Position numbers and translations under genes: made by a program. Positions 9,578-22,620 of a DNA stretch of 64,000 bases are shown here, piece by piece. How positions within the stretch are numbered: position 1 is the first letter of the stretch; every line of letters begins with the position of its first letter. The stretch is from Erigeron canadensis. Its lineage: Eukaryota; Streptophyta; Magnoliopsida; Asterales; Asteraceae. The stretch lies in contig NC_057765.1 of assembly GCF_010389155.1 (NCBI RefSeq), positions 23,686,980 through 23,750,979 of the forward strand. Direction: 5' to 3'. The notes beneath the pieces were generated by a model. It saw only the letters and a list, made by a program, of their open reading frames with translations, was not told the DNA's origin and made no database searches.

Positions 9578-12500
9578 ATGAATCCTCCCAAAATCAAACG
9601 ACGAGTCGGTAAGTATGAGGTGGGACGGACTATTGGTGAGGGAACTTTCGCTAAAGTCAAGTTTGCTAGGAATTCTGAAACTGGGGAACCTGTGGCTCTC
9701 AAGATTCTTGACAAAGAAAAAGTTGTTAAGCATAAAATGGCTGAACAGGTTACTTTAGCTCTCACGATTTTGTCTGATGCTTATGACATATTTAGGCTTT
9801 TAGCATTATTTGATCACTTTTTTTTTTATAAGTTATAATCTCTTTAAAGCTTTAGAGAATTTGATGAAAGAGTTGCACTGCTGTCTGTTTGCTTCTACGC
9901 ATCAAGTTTGGTTCTTTAACCCTCTTGTATGGTCCTGGTGATGCAGATAAAAATGGAAATAGCGACTATGAAGTTGATCAAGCATCCCAATGTTGTCCGC
10001 CTATACGAGGTCTTTAAATTTTCTTGTAAATGAAATGGAATCCATAGTGAACTTTGTTAACAATATTTCATTTTTCATGGGGTCCTGCTAAAAAGTATTA
10101 AGTGCGATAATATCTTGTGTTTCCTTTAACAGTATTCTGTTCCTTCAGGTTATGGGGAGCAAAACCAAGATATTTATCGTACTGGAATTTGTCACAGGAG
10201 GAGAGCTTTTCGATAAAATAGTAATTTTCTGATTTTTGTATTTTTGACTTTGTTTTTCTTCTAAACTATTTGCTAAATGTGACACCATATAAAGGAGTAG
10301 AGAGAATGTAGTACCTTAATGTCACTTTTATGATTATGAAGGTGAACCATGGAAGAATGCATGAAGATGAAGCCAGAAAATATTTTCAACAGCTTATCAA
10401 TGCTGTTGACTATTGCCATAGCCGGGGCGTATATCATAGAGATCTAAAGGTAGTCAACATTGTATTTTGTTCTTACAATTTTCCATCCTTTAATAGACAT
10501 AGTCATGAATGCAAAAATGATATTTGTAGGTCTCTATTGTCTCACTACATTCTAAAATTGCTTTTACTGCAGCCTGAAAATTTGCTTCTAGATTCTTCTG
10601 GAAACCTCAAAGTTTCGGATTTTGGACTGAGTGCCCTCTCTCGACAAGTTAGGGTAATCAAAGATGTAACTTTTAAGTTATTAATGTTTATATCATGGAA
10701 AAATGTCAAATATATAAATTTAATTTTTAAGATCAATTTTACAGGCTGATGGCTTGCTTCACACAACCTGTGGAACTCCAAATTATGTCGCTCCTGAGGT
10801 AATAACTTTTACTTATCCCTCTTTATTGAATATGCATACTGGGAATCATAATATGGGTGGGTCCAGCAGGTTGGGTTATGTAGCAAAGCGGGGAATGTCC
10901 TAAATAGTTTCACGAAGAACTATTTTATTTCAATTGCAATCTGATTGCTTACATAAAGCAATTTAGGAGATTGCATGCAATAACAAATTAACAATACACA
11001 TTGGGAGACTTCTGACATGTTCAACCCATAGGATTGTTTCTGTTTTAGCTCAATCTTTTGCTTTTTTCGTTCATTTTGCCCTCATTAAACATAATCCAGC
11101 CTGACCCATTCATAAGTAAGTGGGTCAGATTTCTCATTTCTAATGCATACACATCTTTATATAGTCCATCTCCTAATGACGTTACATCTTTTTTAGGTCT
11201 TAAATGATCACGGCTATGATGGAGCAACTGCAGATTTATGGTCGTGTGGAGTCATACTCTTTGTACTGCTTGCAGGTTACTTGCCATTTGATGATTCTAA
11301 TCTTATGAACCTATATAAAAAAGTGAGCATTAAACTGAAGTGTATTGTACAGTTTACTCTCTCCTTGATTCATCTCCTTTTAAGTTAGTTTTGCTGGCGT
11401 GAATGCAGATCTCAGCTGCAGAGTTCACTTGCCCCCCGTGGGTCTCTTTTACTGCCATGAAGTTGATAACTCGTATATTAGATCCCAATCCTATGACGGT
11501 ATGTGTATGCACTTGCTTTGACATGTAGTTATTGAGGTCGTGCCTTCTTTATTCAGGAATGGTTTTTAGGAGATCTTCAAATTTGCGCTTCAAAACCGAT
11601 TATGAGAACTCTAGGAATCAGATAGTAAACATTAATTGAAGGGACTGAATGAGATAGTGTTTGGAACTTTGGATATGCTTCTACAATATTAAAAGCAGTA
11701 GTTATTTATTCAACAGCTGCTATGAAACTGATTATTTAACATCTAAATAGTAGGTTATTCCTAATAAGAAGATCTCATCAGGCGACTTCAAGTTATATTT
11801 ACTGGATATGATTTTTTAACACAGTCAAAATAACATTTGATGCATGTAGTTCTTGACTAAAATAAAGTATCATGCAACTAATGATCTCTATAGATGGACG
11901 GAAGGAATGACCTATTTCTGTATTAATTTGAAGTGACCTGGCAATGTAGACTATATATGTAAGTTATCTTCACCTTTGGTAGCTGATAAAAGGGAAATAG
12001 ATAAGAGAAACCAAGAACTAAGGAACTCTAGTTGAGTGATTGTTTTCTGTAAATAATTGAACTTGGCTTTCCTTGAATGTGTTTAATATGAATATTTTGC
12101 TTTCTCAACTAGTTATAATGCAGCGGTAGTAGACAGCATCTAATCACAGAGTATTTGTACTTTAAGAGTATCACACTGCATTTTACTATCACCATGATTT
12201 ATTTTTGTTATACAATCTTAACACCGTCATTTTACCACAGCGGATCACAATATCTGAGCTCTTGAATGACGAGTGGTTTAAAAAAGGTTTTAAACAACCT
12301 GAATTCATCGAGAAAGAAGAAACAAATTTTGATGACGTGGAAGCAGCTTTTCAAAATTCGGAAGTGAGTTTACAAACTTTATTATAGTACCTTTAATCTT
12401 CAAAAACTTCCTTAAGTAGCTTACTATCTCAGCTTGTTAGCTCAACATGAACTGTATTGTTTCCCCATGTGAATAATTCATTAAGCATAAGACATTAAAT

Positions 12501-15500
12501 CACCAGGATCTTAGAACTAAACCATACTTAATAACCACCATAAATAGTTGACTGACCTGTAAAAATGCCGTTGGGTCATATGGGAGTTTGATTTGAAAAG
12601 TTCTTGATTATGCTTTTGATCTGGTTTAAAAAAAATTTCATCTTCATTCATCAAAACTAGGGTTCCCAAAGTATGCAAGCTGGCAGTGACATTTCATGTT
12701 CACCTGCTGCAAGTACAATTGATAAGTTGAATGGATTGATTCCCAAGCTCCCTCAAGGCAAAGAGTATCAATGCTCATTATGCGGAATCACTATAGAATT
12801 TACCTAACAGATAACTTGTTTAATGAGTTAAATATTCTTTTTGAAATAGAAAAAGGTCGAAATCAAAGTGGGATCCGGAATTAGAGTTTTACATAACTTT
12901 TTCGTTCATGGTTGGTTTTAGTAAGAAAAATGTGTTTGGTAAACCTACTAAACCATATGTTAATCTATATCCCGTACCATGTGATGCTCTTTCTAGATAA
13001 TGATGACTTTGTGTTGACGATGTCAACGCACTGAAAGGGTGTACACAGATTCTATCTTTTCCATAGTTATCATATTTGTACTCAGGTCACATGCTAATTG
13101 GATGCTAAGCATGCTGGACCCTTTTACCACCAAGAAATAACATTTCTACGGGGAATTATGATATATCAGATGAGTAAGGAGCAAGGTTTATTTTGTCTCT
13201 CATGTTGCATGCATGTCTATTTAAGTTGGGTTCCAACTCGCCATTTAACTTGTTTCACGGTATACTATACCATCTATTTGACACATTTGAGATAAAACAG
13301 AACCTACATCAACCAATTCATAAGTGGACAGCACATCTAGGTTCAGTAGTTAGTTGGATAAGAGGGCTCATCAAGCATTCAAGGCCAACTCGATGGGGTT
13401 CCACACTAAACCATTTGGTGATACAGGGAGCAGCCCATAAGCTTATAAACTATTATACTTGCATAGAGTTGTTTTTTTCCAATGTGGGACTTGTGTTTAC
13501 TCCGGGCGCTTTGTATCCTAGATATTCTTTCTCTTCAATTTTACTTACCTTTGTTGAGTTTCTGTCTACATAGGAGTTAACTCTACGTATTGTTTGCTCT
13601 CTTGTTATCATTTCAAGCTTATCCGCCGCATTATTCAAAAATGCTTAATTTAGTTTCTGAAAGTTCTTATATATGTTATAAACAGGAGTATCATGTGACA
13701 GAAAGGAAAGAAGAACATCCAGCAGCCATGAATGCTTTTGAACTAATTTCTATGTCAAAGGGGCTCAACCTTGGAAATCTGTTTGAAGGGGAAGAGGTTA
13801 ATGCTCACACTTTCTGTCGCTTCTTCCAGTTGGATGTTGTTTCTTTGATATCATTAAACTTTTATTTATCGACATTGGCAAAATGTTTCGGCTCAGACTT
13901 GATTGACCCGTAACACTTTCTGCACAAAAAGTAATCATTTTGTAGATATACAGAGTGCCATATATGACTGTACAAGGATTTTATTACTAAAATACTCTAA
14001 TTTTTCACCAATCATCAATAAAAGGATTGGTACATGGGGTAACCTGAGATTAGAGGCCTTGGGTTCAGATCCTAGTGTGAGCAAATTCAGCTTGGTCACT
14101 GAAGTTTCTATTTGTTATTCTGCATCACTAAATTTCACTTGTGTTTGGATGGAAATAAACTTGGCTGCAGGGATTCAAAAGGGAGACAAGATTCACATCA
14201 AAATGCCCGGCGAATGAGATAGTTAGTAAAATCGAAGAAGCTGTAAAACCTCTTGGTTTTGATGTGCACAAGAAAAACTATAAGGTCAAGCTTAGTACTT
14301 AAAGTATATTCGTCATAAACATGGAAATGCTAGATTTGTGGATGAGTAATCATTTTCTTGTTTTCACTTCAGTTAAGGCTTCAGAATAGCAAAGCCGGGC
14401 GAAAAGGGAACCTCAATATTGCTACTGAGGTATTTTTTTTTTTTTTTTGAATAATCAGTTTATGATGAATAAATTTTAGTAAAAGAAAAGATTTTGACAT
14501 GGTAATATTATATACGAACTGCGTCCTCTATTAGGTATTTGAAGTAGCACCGTCACTTCACATGGTTGAAGTGCGGAAAGCAAAAGGAGATACATTGGAA
14601 TTTCATAAGGTACGCTATTCATGTATTTCGAGTGGCGTAACTGTTTCTTAATATGAATGTATACCTCATAGAAGTATTGGTTATGTACATAAAAACCACC
14701 GTAAAGTCCAAGCAATATAACTTTTTTCCCTATGTTTTCTTTACATAAGTAGTGTCTTTGGGTACTCTATAGACTAACTTAAGTTAACACGCTAATTGGG
14801 GGCCTATAATGTTGAATAAAACTCTAATTTCTAAGAGGCTTTGTAATTTTGTCCAGATGTCGTTTAGCTTGCGTAATGACTTCTATATGGGTGGTTTTGC
14901 ATGTAGAGCCTCTTGTTTATTGTTGTACGTTTGATGTTACATATAGTTAGTATTACTAGTGGGTCTAATTCATAGAATGAGAAAGGGGTCAACAAGGGTA
15001 TGGTTGAACCAAGATAGTGTTTTGTATTTTGTTTTTGAAACTTATAGAGAACTGGCATGATAAGTTAAACACTGAAACTATACGATAACACTAATAAATA
15101 TAAATAAAATTTAAGAATGCATATACTCTATGTACACTTTGGGTGACTTTTGACCAAGTTTTCATACTATCCATGTCTCTAAATACACATTTTTCCAGTT
15201 TGAGATGAAAGTATAACCATGCCCGGCTTGCCTATGTAAGTAATGAGTCAAAAATTCCACCTATAGCAACTAATATAATGGCAAAGTGTCACTTTCATCG
15301 TGATACAACTAGAGTAGAAGGTTTTTGCTGTTAGTGCACCGAGTCGAGCCGTGCCAACCGAGGACTCTGAGTACTACCCGCATAGGCACAAGCACTCGCG
15401 ATTCGCTAGTCAGCCGAGTTGGTTGGGCGTTATGTTATTCATTATCTTCTTTTTTAAAGAAACTGGATGTTATCCATTATCTTCTTTAGGGTGGTTGATG

Positions 15501-16288
15501 CCCTACACTTGAATTCAATTGTCCTTGGTTCAAAACCTAGCATCTTATGGGGTGTTTAATGTCAACCATTTTTTCCTTTTTCTTTTTTCTTTAGACCTTA
15601 AAGTTTCAAAATTTATAAAAGTTACGTAAGCTTTGTATTTTTGGGTTTTTTAACATTTTGGTTTCTTTTAGTAACTTTTGTTGGATTTTTTTTTTTTGGT
15701 TTTTGTGTTTTGCCATTTTGTTTTTTTTTTTCTCTCTACAATTTTGATATTTTGTTATCTGTAACATTTATTTTGTAGCTTTTTGGTTGATTTTATATAT
15801 TTTTAAACAGTTTCTTTGGTTTTTTTCTAGCATTTTGTTTTTTTCTTCTAAATATTTTTTTTTATTAATTTTTTGTTTTTATAGCTTTTTTGTTATGCAT
15901 AGTGTTTTTGTTTTTTTTTTACGCTTTAAAATATTTTTTGAAGTTTTTTAAAAAAGTGTCTTACTTATATCTCATGCGGTTTTTATTAATTTTTTGTGTT
16001 GCAATTTTTTGTTTTCTTTTGACTTGAAGGTTTCCCCTTTCCCCCTACCCTCGGCCATGAACACTGACGCTTCTAAAAATTGCTCAAACTTCCTAGTTAA
16101 CATTAGTTTCTCGTCTGCAACTCATCATTTAACTTCTGGTTTGCTTAACTTTCGAAGTATATGCGCAACTACATTCTGATTTTGAGTTTATGTTTTGTTT
16201 TTGTTTGGTGCAGTTCTACAAAAGGCTTTCCAGTAGTCTCAATGATGTTGTTTGGAAAACAGAAGAGGATATGCAAGAAACAAAGTAG
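9578..16288 (+). CDS. CBL-interacting protein kinase, CIPK3/CIPK26 type (SnRK3)
   Basis: A serine/threonine kinase that binds calcineurin-B-like calcium sensors and phosphorylates membrane transporters and ABA or stress targets. Fourteen exons, all joined in phase 0: 9578-9748, 9947-10009, 10149-10220, 10342-10449, 10573-10653, 10745-10798, 11197-11322, 11409-11498, 12241-12363, 13686-13796, 14171-14284, 14373-14429, 14535-14609 and 16214-16288. The product is 439 aa, the usual CIPK length. It has the glycine loop GEGTFAKVK (20-28), catalytic lysine K42 in VALKIL, HRDLK (134-138), DFG (154-156), APE (181-183), the CBL-binding NAF motif [10 protein letters not shown] (311-320) and a C-terminal phosphatase-interaction domain ending in VVWKTEED. 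The start is the first ATG after the probable leader intron. The N-terminus [20 protein letters not shown] places it with CIPK3/26 rather than CIPK9/23. One oddity is IKMEIATM where most members have IKREIATM; the helix-C glutamate is kept. All catalytic residues are intact, so it is probably functional. Confidence 0.95.
12661..12807 (+). other. Possible alternative terminal exon inside CIPK intron 9
   Basis: An AG at 12659-12660 is followed by 48 open codons in phase with exon 9, then TAA at 12805-12807. The reading contains [15 protein letters not shown] and ends [11 protein letters not shown]. Use of it would give a 344-residue protein with the whole kinase domain but no NAF motif. The coding-like composition is unlike the rest of the intron. 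It could also be a fragment of another gene. Confidence 0.35.
15580..16030 (+). repeat. T-rich dispersed repeat in CIPK intron 13
   Basis: A 430-bp T-rich tract built of tttttggttttt-like words sits in the 1.6-kb last intron. Its inverted complement resembles the A-rich tract at 56780-57140, so it is probably a dispersed element and not plain low complexity. Confidence 0.5.
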
Positions 16289-17585
16289 AGCTTTTTTTTT
16301 TTTTCTGTTGATTGATTGAAAGCTTTGTTGTTTGTTTCTATCATTGGACACTTTTTACTTGTAGATAGACACTTTAACCAGTTGTATGTTTGGTTCAAAA
16401 GTGTAGTTAAAAGCAAGTTGTAAAAATCGCTATATATTTTGATTCTTTTGGTCACTTGAAAACTTTAAACAACCCATACCATTAACATGACTCATCTAAG
16501 TACTATTATGAAAACCGAACCTAGTTAGCTGGTTAGACCACTACAACTGCCAACCGGGCATCAAACAGAGCACATGGCTGGGTTTATATACACTGAAAGT
16601 GGTTTTTACCAATCTGATCCAACCAGTTGAACCTTTGAATTGGCCACCAAAATAGTTGGATCTCTTGTTTAATAATAAAAATATTCGAGGGTATGTTTGT
16701 TTTGTAAATGGATTTGGTACGAATATTGGTATATGAATTAAAATATGAGTTCAATATATCTCTGATGCATTGATAAAATTAGAATAGATCTTAATAAGAA
16801 GACTCTGAATAAGCACTCATTCTGTTTCATGCAAAAGTTCAATTCCACTAATACAGAACGTTTTTTTTTTTCATTGCATAAATGTCCCTCTACCATATGC
16901 ATAATTAGCATACGAATCGATAATAAGCCAATTTGATGCATACTTACCAATGTCAGAGGGTACCTGAAGCGAACGTTTACATCAAGTTCTTATATATGGT
17001 GGACTATATTGAAACGAGTATATGATAAAACCATACTTAAAATTACATCCAAAAGTTTATATTGATGGCAAATGTTGGCCTGGCCATAGTAGAGTTGCCC
17101 CGCTTCATAGTCAATATACCAAGGACGTCCAGCAATTAGACTCGAAACACTTGCCGCATATGGCATGCGGCCATGCGGGGTACTTAATGTGGAACTATGA
17201 CATTAACGTCCTTAATAAGTGGTTAATGTTCGAAAACATTTTTCCAGAATGTATAGTTTTTGAAACAAACTTTAATTTGCACAATCAGCAAAAAACAGAA
17301 AAAGCTCAAAAGATTATTCATCTCGGGCTAGAACCAAAAATATAAAACATAATGGAACAAAAACCAGACGACTCTGAATGCCACAAACAGCACAGTGAAC
17401 CTGTGTGCTATGATCCAAGATACACCAATTTGACGTGAGAATCGTAAATCACCAAAACCAACAAATTAAATATTTAAAATATCCATCCATCAATCCATCA
17501 AAGATGAAGATATTGCAGTACATGATTTGGCATATACGTCTTTCACTAATTACAAACATAAGCACAAATCAACATAGAGGGATTC
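16289..17585. other. Intergenic region between CIPK and the E2-like cluster
   Basis: It holds the CIPK 3' flank and the downstream flank of the minus-strand E2-like gene. Two genes converge here. I see no further coding sequence; the open frame at 17022-17345 has no recognised motif. Confidence 0.6.
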
Positions 17586-19201
17586 CTACTTCTTTTTCGA
17601 AAAAGATATTTGCATTGTATCTGCGCCCATATTCCAGAATGCAGTCACGAGGGGCTGGCAAAATAAATACACATCTTTCTCGTATGTGGCCGAGTAGGGC
17701 TGCTGGTCGTATGCCATTGTTAGGATCTCACGTGCACATTTGCAAAAATACCCCGGAAACAAAATTCTCAAAGTTCTGCATGCATCATGCAATGTCACAA
17801 TAGATAAGCATATAAAAGTAAGTAGGAAGGCAAGCAAAACCCAGAAGCATAATAATTAAAGAAGAAAAAAAAAAAATCAATTTTACCTTGGGGAGATTGT
17901 TCATGATATATATCATTGTCTTTAGTGATTTTACATGGATATTCTCATTGTAACGGACCGAAGACTGTTGTGCATAGGGAGAGTCGCTAATAATTGCATA
18001 TGTAAAATCATTGTATAAAGGATGTGCATTGAAAATCGATTTCTGCATGGAGACCAGAAGCTGGAGCACAGTCGAACTGCCAGGCACCCACATCATCAGT
18101 TGACCACCACTTTTTCTGGGAAGGCTTAAACGAATCTCACCACCCTTGGACAGATTCGGATTGATAGCAACACCACCAGAGTGATAATGCACAAGCTGAA
18201 ACAAAAAATCAACTAATCACTATATATGTTTGAACTAACTGCTAAATATGTATAGGTATGTGTGTGCGTGTATACATAAATACGAAAAAAGTAGACAAAA
18301 ATGACATACAGGCGGTCTATTAGGATAGTCACTTGGGAAGCACATATCAAAGAAGAAGAGGCCACCGTGATAAGGAGTTCCCTTTTGTCCGATGATTACA
18401 GCTCTTAAAAGATCCATCCTCGATTCATAAACCCTCACAAATATGGTATCTGTACCGAATAAAAAAAAGTTACATTTAGAAATATCCCAAACATTCTTAA
18501 TATCTATATATGAATTACTTCTAATTAAGGATCATACCTGGCAAGCTTTCCTCAAGAATCGTCCACTCTTCACGTATCTTGTTAGTCCAAGAGCTTGAAG
18601 GCTGAAATACATCATAAAGTTTAGAAGTGATGAAAGGTAACAACAGCATATTCTTATTCCTATTATTATCAAGTGAACACACACACACACACACGCACAC
18701 ACATACCTGGTTCATTGCAGAACTCTGTTCTTGAAAAAAATGATCCGAACAGTCCATCACAGACTCAAACTTCTTGAAGTTTCTATACCTTTTCATAACA
18801 GTTTCATTACTAGGCCTTGCTGCAAGGATAGTCCAAGCAAACTTCTGGCCCACTAACACGTCTTCCATAGAAAAGATACCAACACGTGATTCATGGTTCA
18901 CCATCAGAACCTTATTATATGTTGATATTGCTACTTTAGTAGATTGGGGTGTAACAACATTCTAGTGGACCATCAAACAGGAAACAGAAAACCACAGGTG
19001 ACAAGCTAAACTTTAAGATGAAAGAAGCAGAGAATGCTAGATATGTTGGATATCAATTCAAACCTCAAGTTTCGTTACATCGTAGGCATACAAAGGTTGC
19101 CCTTTTTTGACCCACATCGGACACTCTATCAAAACCTTCGTCACCACACAATCCCTGTCGGCAAACATGTTCCACGACAGTAAATCATCACTAACAATGC
19201 C
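17586..19201 (-). pseudogene. E2-like (UBC23/24/25 class) gene A, catalytic Cys replaced and frameshifted
   Basis: Related to the large plant ubiquitin-conjugating enzymes of the UBC23-25 class, which carry activated ubiquitin on a cysteine. Readable exons: 19064-19201, 18707-18961, 18538-18601, 18310-18449, 17887-18195 and 17586-17775. The UBC core is clear: EEWTILEESLPG, FVRVYESRMDLLRAVIIG, the FFFD and FPSDYPNRPP strands, and VHYHSGGVAINPNL. At the position where the family has its catalytic cysteine (VCLSL) this copy reads IRLSL, the codon being CGT. The last exon has one extra base near 17750, which brings a stop at 17728-17730. Past the shift the frame still reads as the family's C-terminal helix (CAREILTMA, AFWNMGA). 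The 5' end is unresolved: an ATG at 19807-19809 overlaps the stop of gene B but does not splice in frame. Probably a pseudogene; an inactive UEV-like variant is the alternative. Confidence 0.8.
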
Positions 19202-19801
19202 CTGCAGTATATAACAAACGAGCCTCAGTTAACACACTCGTAAGGTAAGCATAAATATATAAACACATACACATACACATATACACACATATAGCGCAAA
19301 TAATGTAAAGTATAAGAACTTTCGAAAGCCCAGGGCGAAAGGTGAGAACACAATGCAACAAATAGACTCAAGGTATAGTTGCTGAGCCAAAATTGTTGGG
19401 ACTACAATAAGGACAAGGTTCTATAGTAGGTCAAAAATGTCCAGGGCACGTAGTGTCAACCTACCACATCTTTTTAAAGTATAAAAGTTTATATTATATG
19501 CATTAATAAAACCCTCTGGGCGACTCTCAGCCTGTTTTACACTGTTACCATTGTAACTGAATCTGACATAGTAAAAAAAGCAGTGGGTAATCACTGCATC
19601 AAGATTAAAGTTTGAAAATAGATTAATTTGCATGTCTACTATAGAACAAGATTCCAAAACACAGGTGACAAGAGAATTCGATTCTCCCAGTACATTGAAC
19701 AAGATACTGTAACAGACACAGAAATCCATACCCATGTTTAATCTAATGATCATGGAAGGGAAAGAAAAGAACTTATACCCTTCCCCTTTCTGTTCACTGC
19801 G

Positions 19802-21729
19802 TCAGACATCTTCCTTAGCAACAGCCTTTCTCTTTTTAGCGAGATAATGGAATTCTTGAGCTTCCTTTGCTCCGATTTTCATGAATGCATCTATAAGGGG
19901 ATTGATACATGATGCCACATCATTCTTGAACTCGATCGAGCAGGGTTCATACTCATCAGTGTCAAGACAGCCCACTAACGGACCTTCCATATAAGCTTTG
20001 CATCTAATTAGGATATCATGCGCACGTTTACGAAAATGACCAAGCGCCAAATCCTCAAAGTTCTGCATGCATTATCCAAAAACATCTAATTAGTTAATTG
20101 TGCCAAATAAATATGAAAAAGAAAACAGAAACTTTACCTTGGGTGGGTTGTTCATGGTATATACCATTGTTTTGAGTGACTTAATTATGGTATTCTCATT
20201 GTATAGTAAGGATGACCACTCTCCGTACACGGATTTTCTAAAACTTGCATTAATAAATCCGTTAAAATAGGGCTTTGTGTTCAAAATCAGATTCTGTATC
20301 AAGACCAGAAGTTGAAGAACGCTCGTGTTAGGTACCCAAAACATTTCTCACGTGCCGGCCGCAGTGAAAAGGTTCAAGCCTACTCCAGTATGGTTATTAA
20401 TAACTGGATTGATACTTTTTTGACCGCAAGAGCGATAGTGCACAAGCTGAAATAGAACATTAATTAGTCATAAAAAATACATATTACGATCAGACAGATG
20501 ATAACACAAGATGAGGAAAACATACAGGCGGGATTTTAGGATAACTTTGTGGAAAAAACACATCAAAGACAAAGAGACCATCTTGATAAGGAGTGCCCTC
20601 TAGCCCGATAATTACAGCTCGTAAGAGATCCATCCTAGAATCATAACCCCGCACAAATATGGTATCTGGCCATATAATAGAAATTATGTTTGCATATAAC
20701 TCTGACTGGCGATTATTTAAGTTTGAATTAGATGCATGACAATAGATACATAGGTGCATTATTATTTCTAAAGAATTAGGCATACCAGGCAAGTGTTCCT
20801 CAAGAATTCTCCACTCGTTCTTCATCATGTTTAGCCATTCGGGCTGAAATATATTACGTGTTGGTGAATATGATGAAAAGGTAACAACTAAATCTTATGA
20901 TGCATTTCAAAACAGCATGCCTTTATTATGATGAAGTGAACAATCCAATGAGAAGAAACACTTACCTGCTGCATTTCAGAACGGCGTGTTGCAAAAATAT
21001 GATCCGAATGGTCCACAGCAATATCAAACTTCTTGAAGCTTTCATACCTTCTCAGAACGACTTCATCATCAAGCATTGTCATTGGAGTGCTGCTGCCATT
21101 ATAAGATTCAAGAGATGTTTGCACCGGTACCTCAGGTATTGGATCCATACCATCAGATGAATACTCCTGATCCAAAAACTTCTTAAACGGTGATTTTTCA
21201 GATTCAGAAGATGTTTTCACCGGGACAACAGACGAACAAACTTTAGCTTTTAAGATAGGTTGGCCCAGTAGGAGTAGCATTCCATCATTGATCAGAATTT
21301 CATTCACTTGACAAGAAAAGGGAGCGGCGAAAAACCCTCGAGGATGTTTGTTTATTGAACCATGTAGTGCATTAACTTGCTGCAAATTGTAACAAGAAAA
21401 GAGTCTCAGGTATACGAATAAAAGATACAACTAAGAAAAAACGGCACTTTTCAAGTAAGCTGAAGAAAATGCTAAAGATTTACTTATATCCATTTTATAA
21501 TCTAATTAAAGTAATATTTTACATGGAAGTAGAAGGCAAACGAGCAACAAGCAACGGCGTTAATCCTTATTGTATAATTCAAAACGTTTATAACTACATT
21601 CATGGAAAGAAAAAAGTTTATTACACGCATTGTCACTATCTTGGCTGGATCAGTGAGTTCTTCATCCATGTCAATGTCGTTGTCCATCTCCATTTTCATG
21701 TCCATATCTTTGTCCATCTCCATTATCAT
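19802..21729 (-). pseudogene. E2-like (UBC23/24/25 class) gene B, catalytic Cys replaced and in-frame stop
   Basis: Tandem paralogue of gene A with the same core exon lengths (140 and 309 bp). Exons: 21625-21729 (possibly preceded by another, since an acceptor lies just upstream), 20966-21379, 20786-20843, 20526-20665, 20138-20446 and 19802-20062. The phases join without shift. The N-terminal part is acidic with an MD-rich run (MEMDKDMDMKMEMDNDIDMD) and a disordered linker. The core shows NEWRILEEHLPG, FVRGYDSRMDLLRAVIIG, FFPQSYPKIPP and INPVINN. The catalytic-cysteine site reads VGLNL, codon GGC where TGC is expected. A TGA at 20348-20350 follows 12 codons later, before FWVPNTSVLQLLV. The C-terminal exon (NFEDLALGHFRKRAHDIL to AKEDV) is intact. 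Apparently a pseudogene; the well-kept splice sites argue for recent loss. Confidence 0.82.
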
Positions 21730-22106
21730 ATCAATGTCATAGACGACAACCTGACAAGCAAATTGAGGTAAAATGATCCTTTTTATAGATACTTTTCATC
21801 TTTGTAACAAGCAATGTATTTATAGGTAAATAATAAAATACACAGATATATGATACGAGTAAAGAGTAGTAACTAAGCTATATGTGTAAACGATACTTTT
21901 CGTCGTTGTAACAAGCAATGCATTTATAAATATTTGTGTTTGTCTCTTAGATTTAAACAGCAAGTCAGATAAACATTAAAGGGATTGGATTAGTTTCCTG
22001 AAATATAACTATCTTTGACCGAAATTTTGGTGTGTGAGGGATCACACCCAAGTTGGGTGGTGTTGTCTCACACATTCCTTCCCCTATATATATATATATA
22101 TATATA

Positions 22107-22620
22107 TCAATAAACTAAAACAAGATTGACATATTTTTGAAACGACACGTGGCGTAATCCTTGATCGACACGTGTCCTTTTAATTTATTTATTTTATAAA
22201 TTAGTTTTTTTAGTTGTATATAAATTCAATTTCCTTATTAGACTTAGAATAAAACTCTAACTCTTGGCTTATATATACAAAACACATATGACCTTATTTG
22301 ACTGATCATTTTCTCATTAATAAAAATGTTTTTTTTATTCTTTCTCAATTCTTTAACTCTTATTACTTATATTATTTGCCGTCATCCACTATGTTTATAA
22401 GTTCCGATTTTGATGTGATTGTAAAAATTTAAGGTAAATCTAACACTTTAACTAAACATATATTATATTTATCATTACTGATTATTACGAGTATAATTTA
22501 GCTTCAATCATTTGTTTACTTTAATTACAATTTATTTCATACTCATGAATGTGACATTTTCGAATTTTTTTAAGATAGAATCTATATAATAACCGTACAT
22601 CATACGGGTATTAGAACTAG
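22107..22620 (+). mobile_element. Complete non-autonomous Helitron (514 bp)
   Basis: It begins TC after an A at 22106 and ends CTAG at 22617-22620 before a T, which is exact Helitron A|T insertion. The hairpin ccgtacatcatacgg stands 10 bases inside the 3' end. The same family recurs at 52235-52813, sharing the 5' block with the acgacacgtggcgtaatcc words and the 3' hairpin. No coding capacity. Confidence 0.9.

Noticed and set aside
14030..14110. tRNA-derived SINE in CIPK intron 10 (gggttcagatcctagtgtg resembles a B box)
   Set aside because: No convincing A box at the right distance, no tail and no target duplication.
18670..18706. Alternating CA/GT run as a possible functional repeat
   Set aside because: It is a short dinucleotide microsatellite inside an intron of the E2-like gene A, just after the donor; nothing more can be said.
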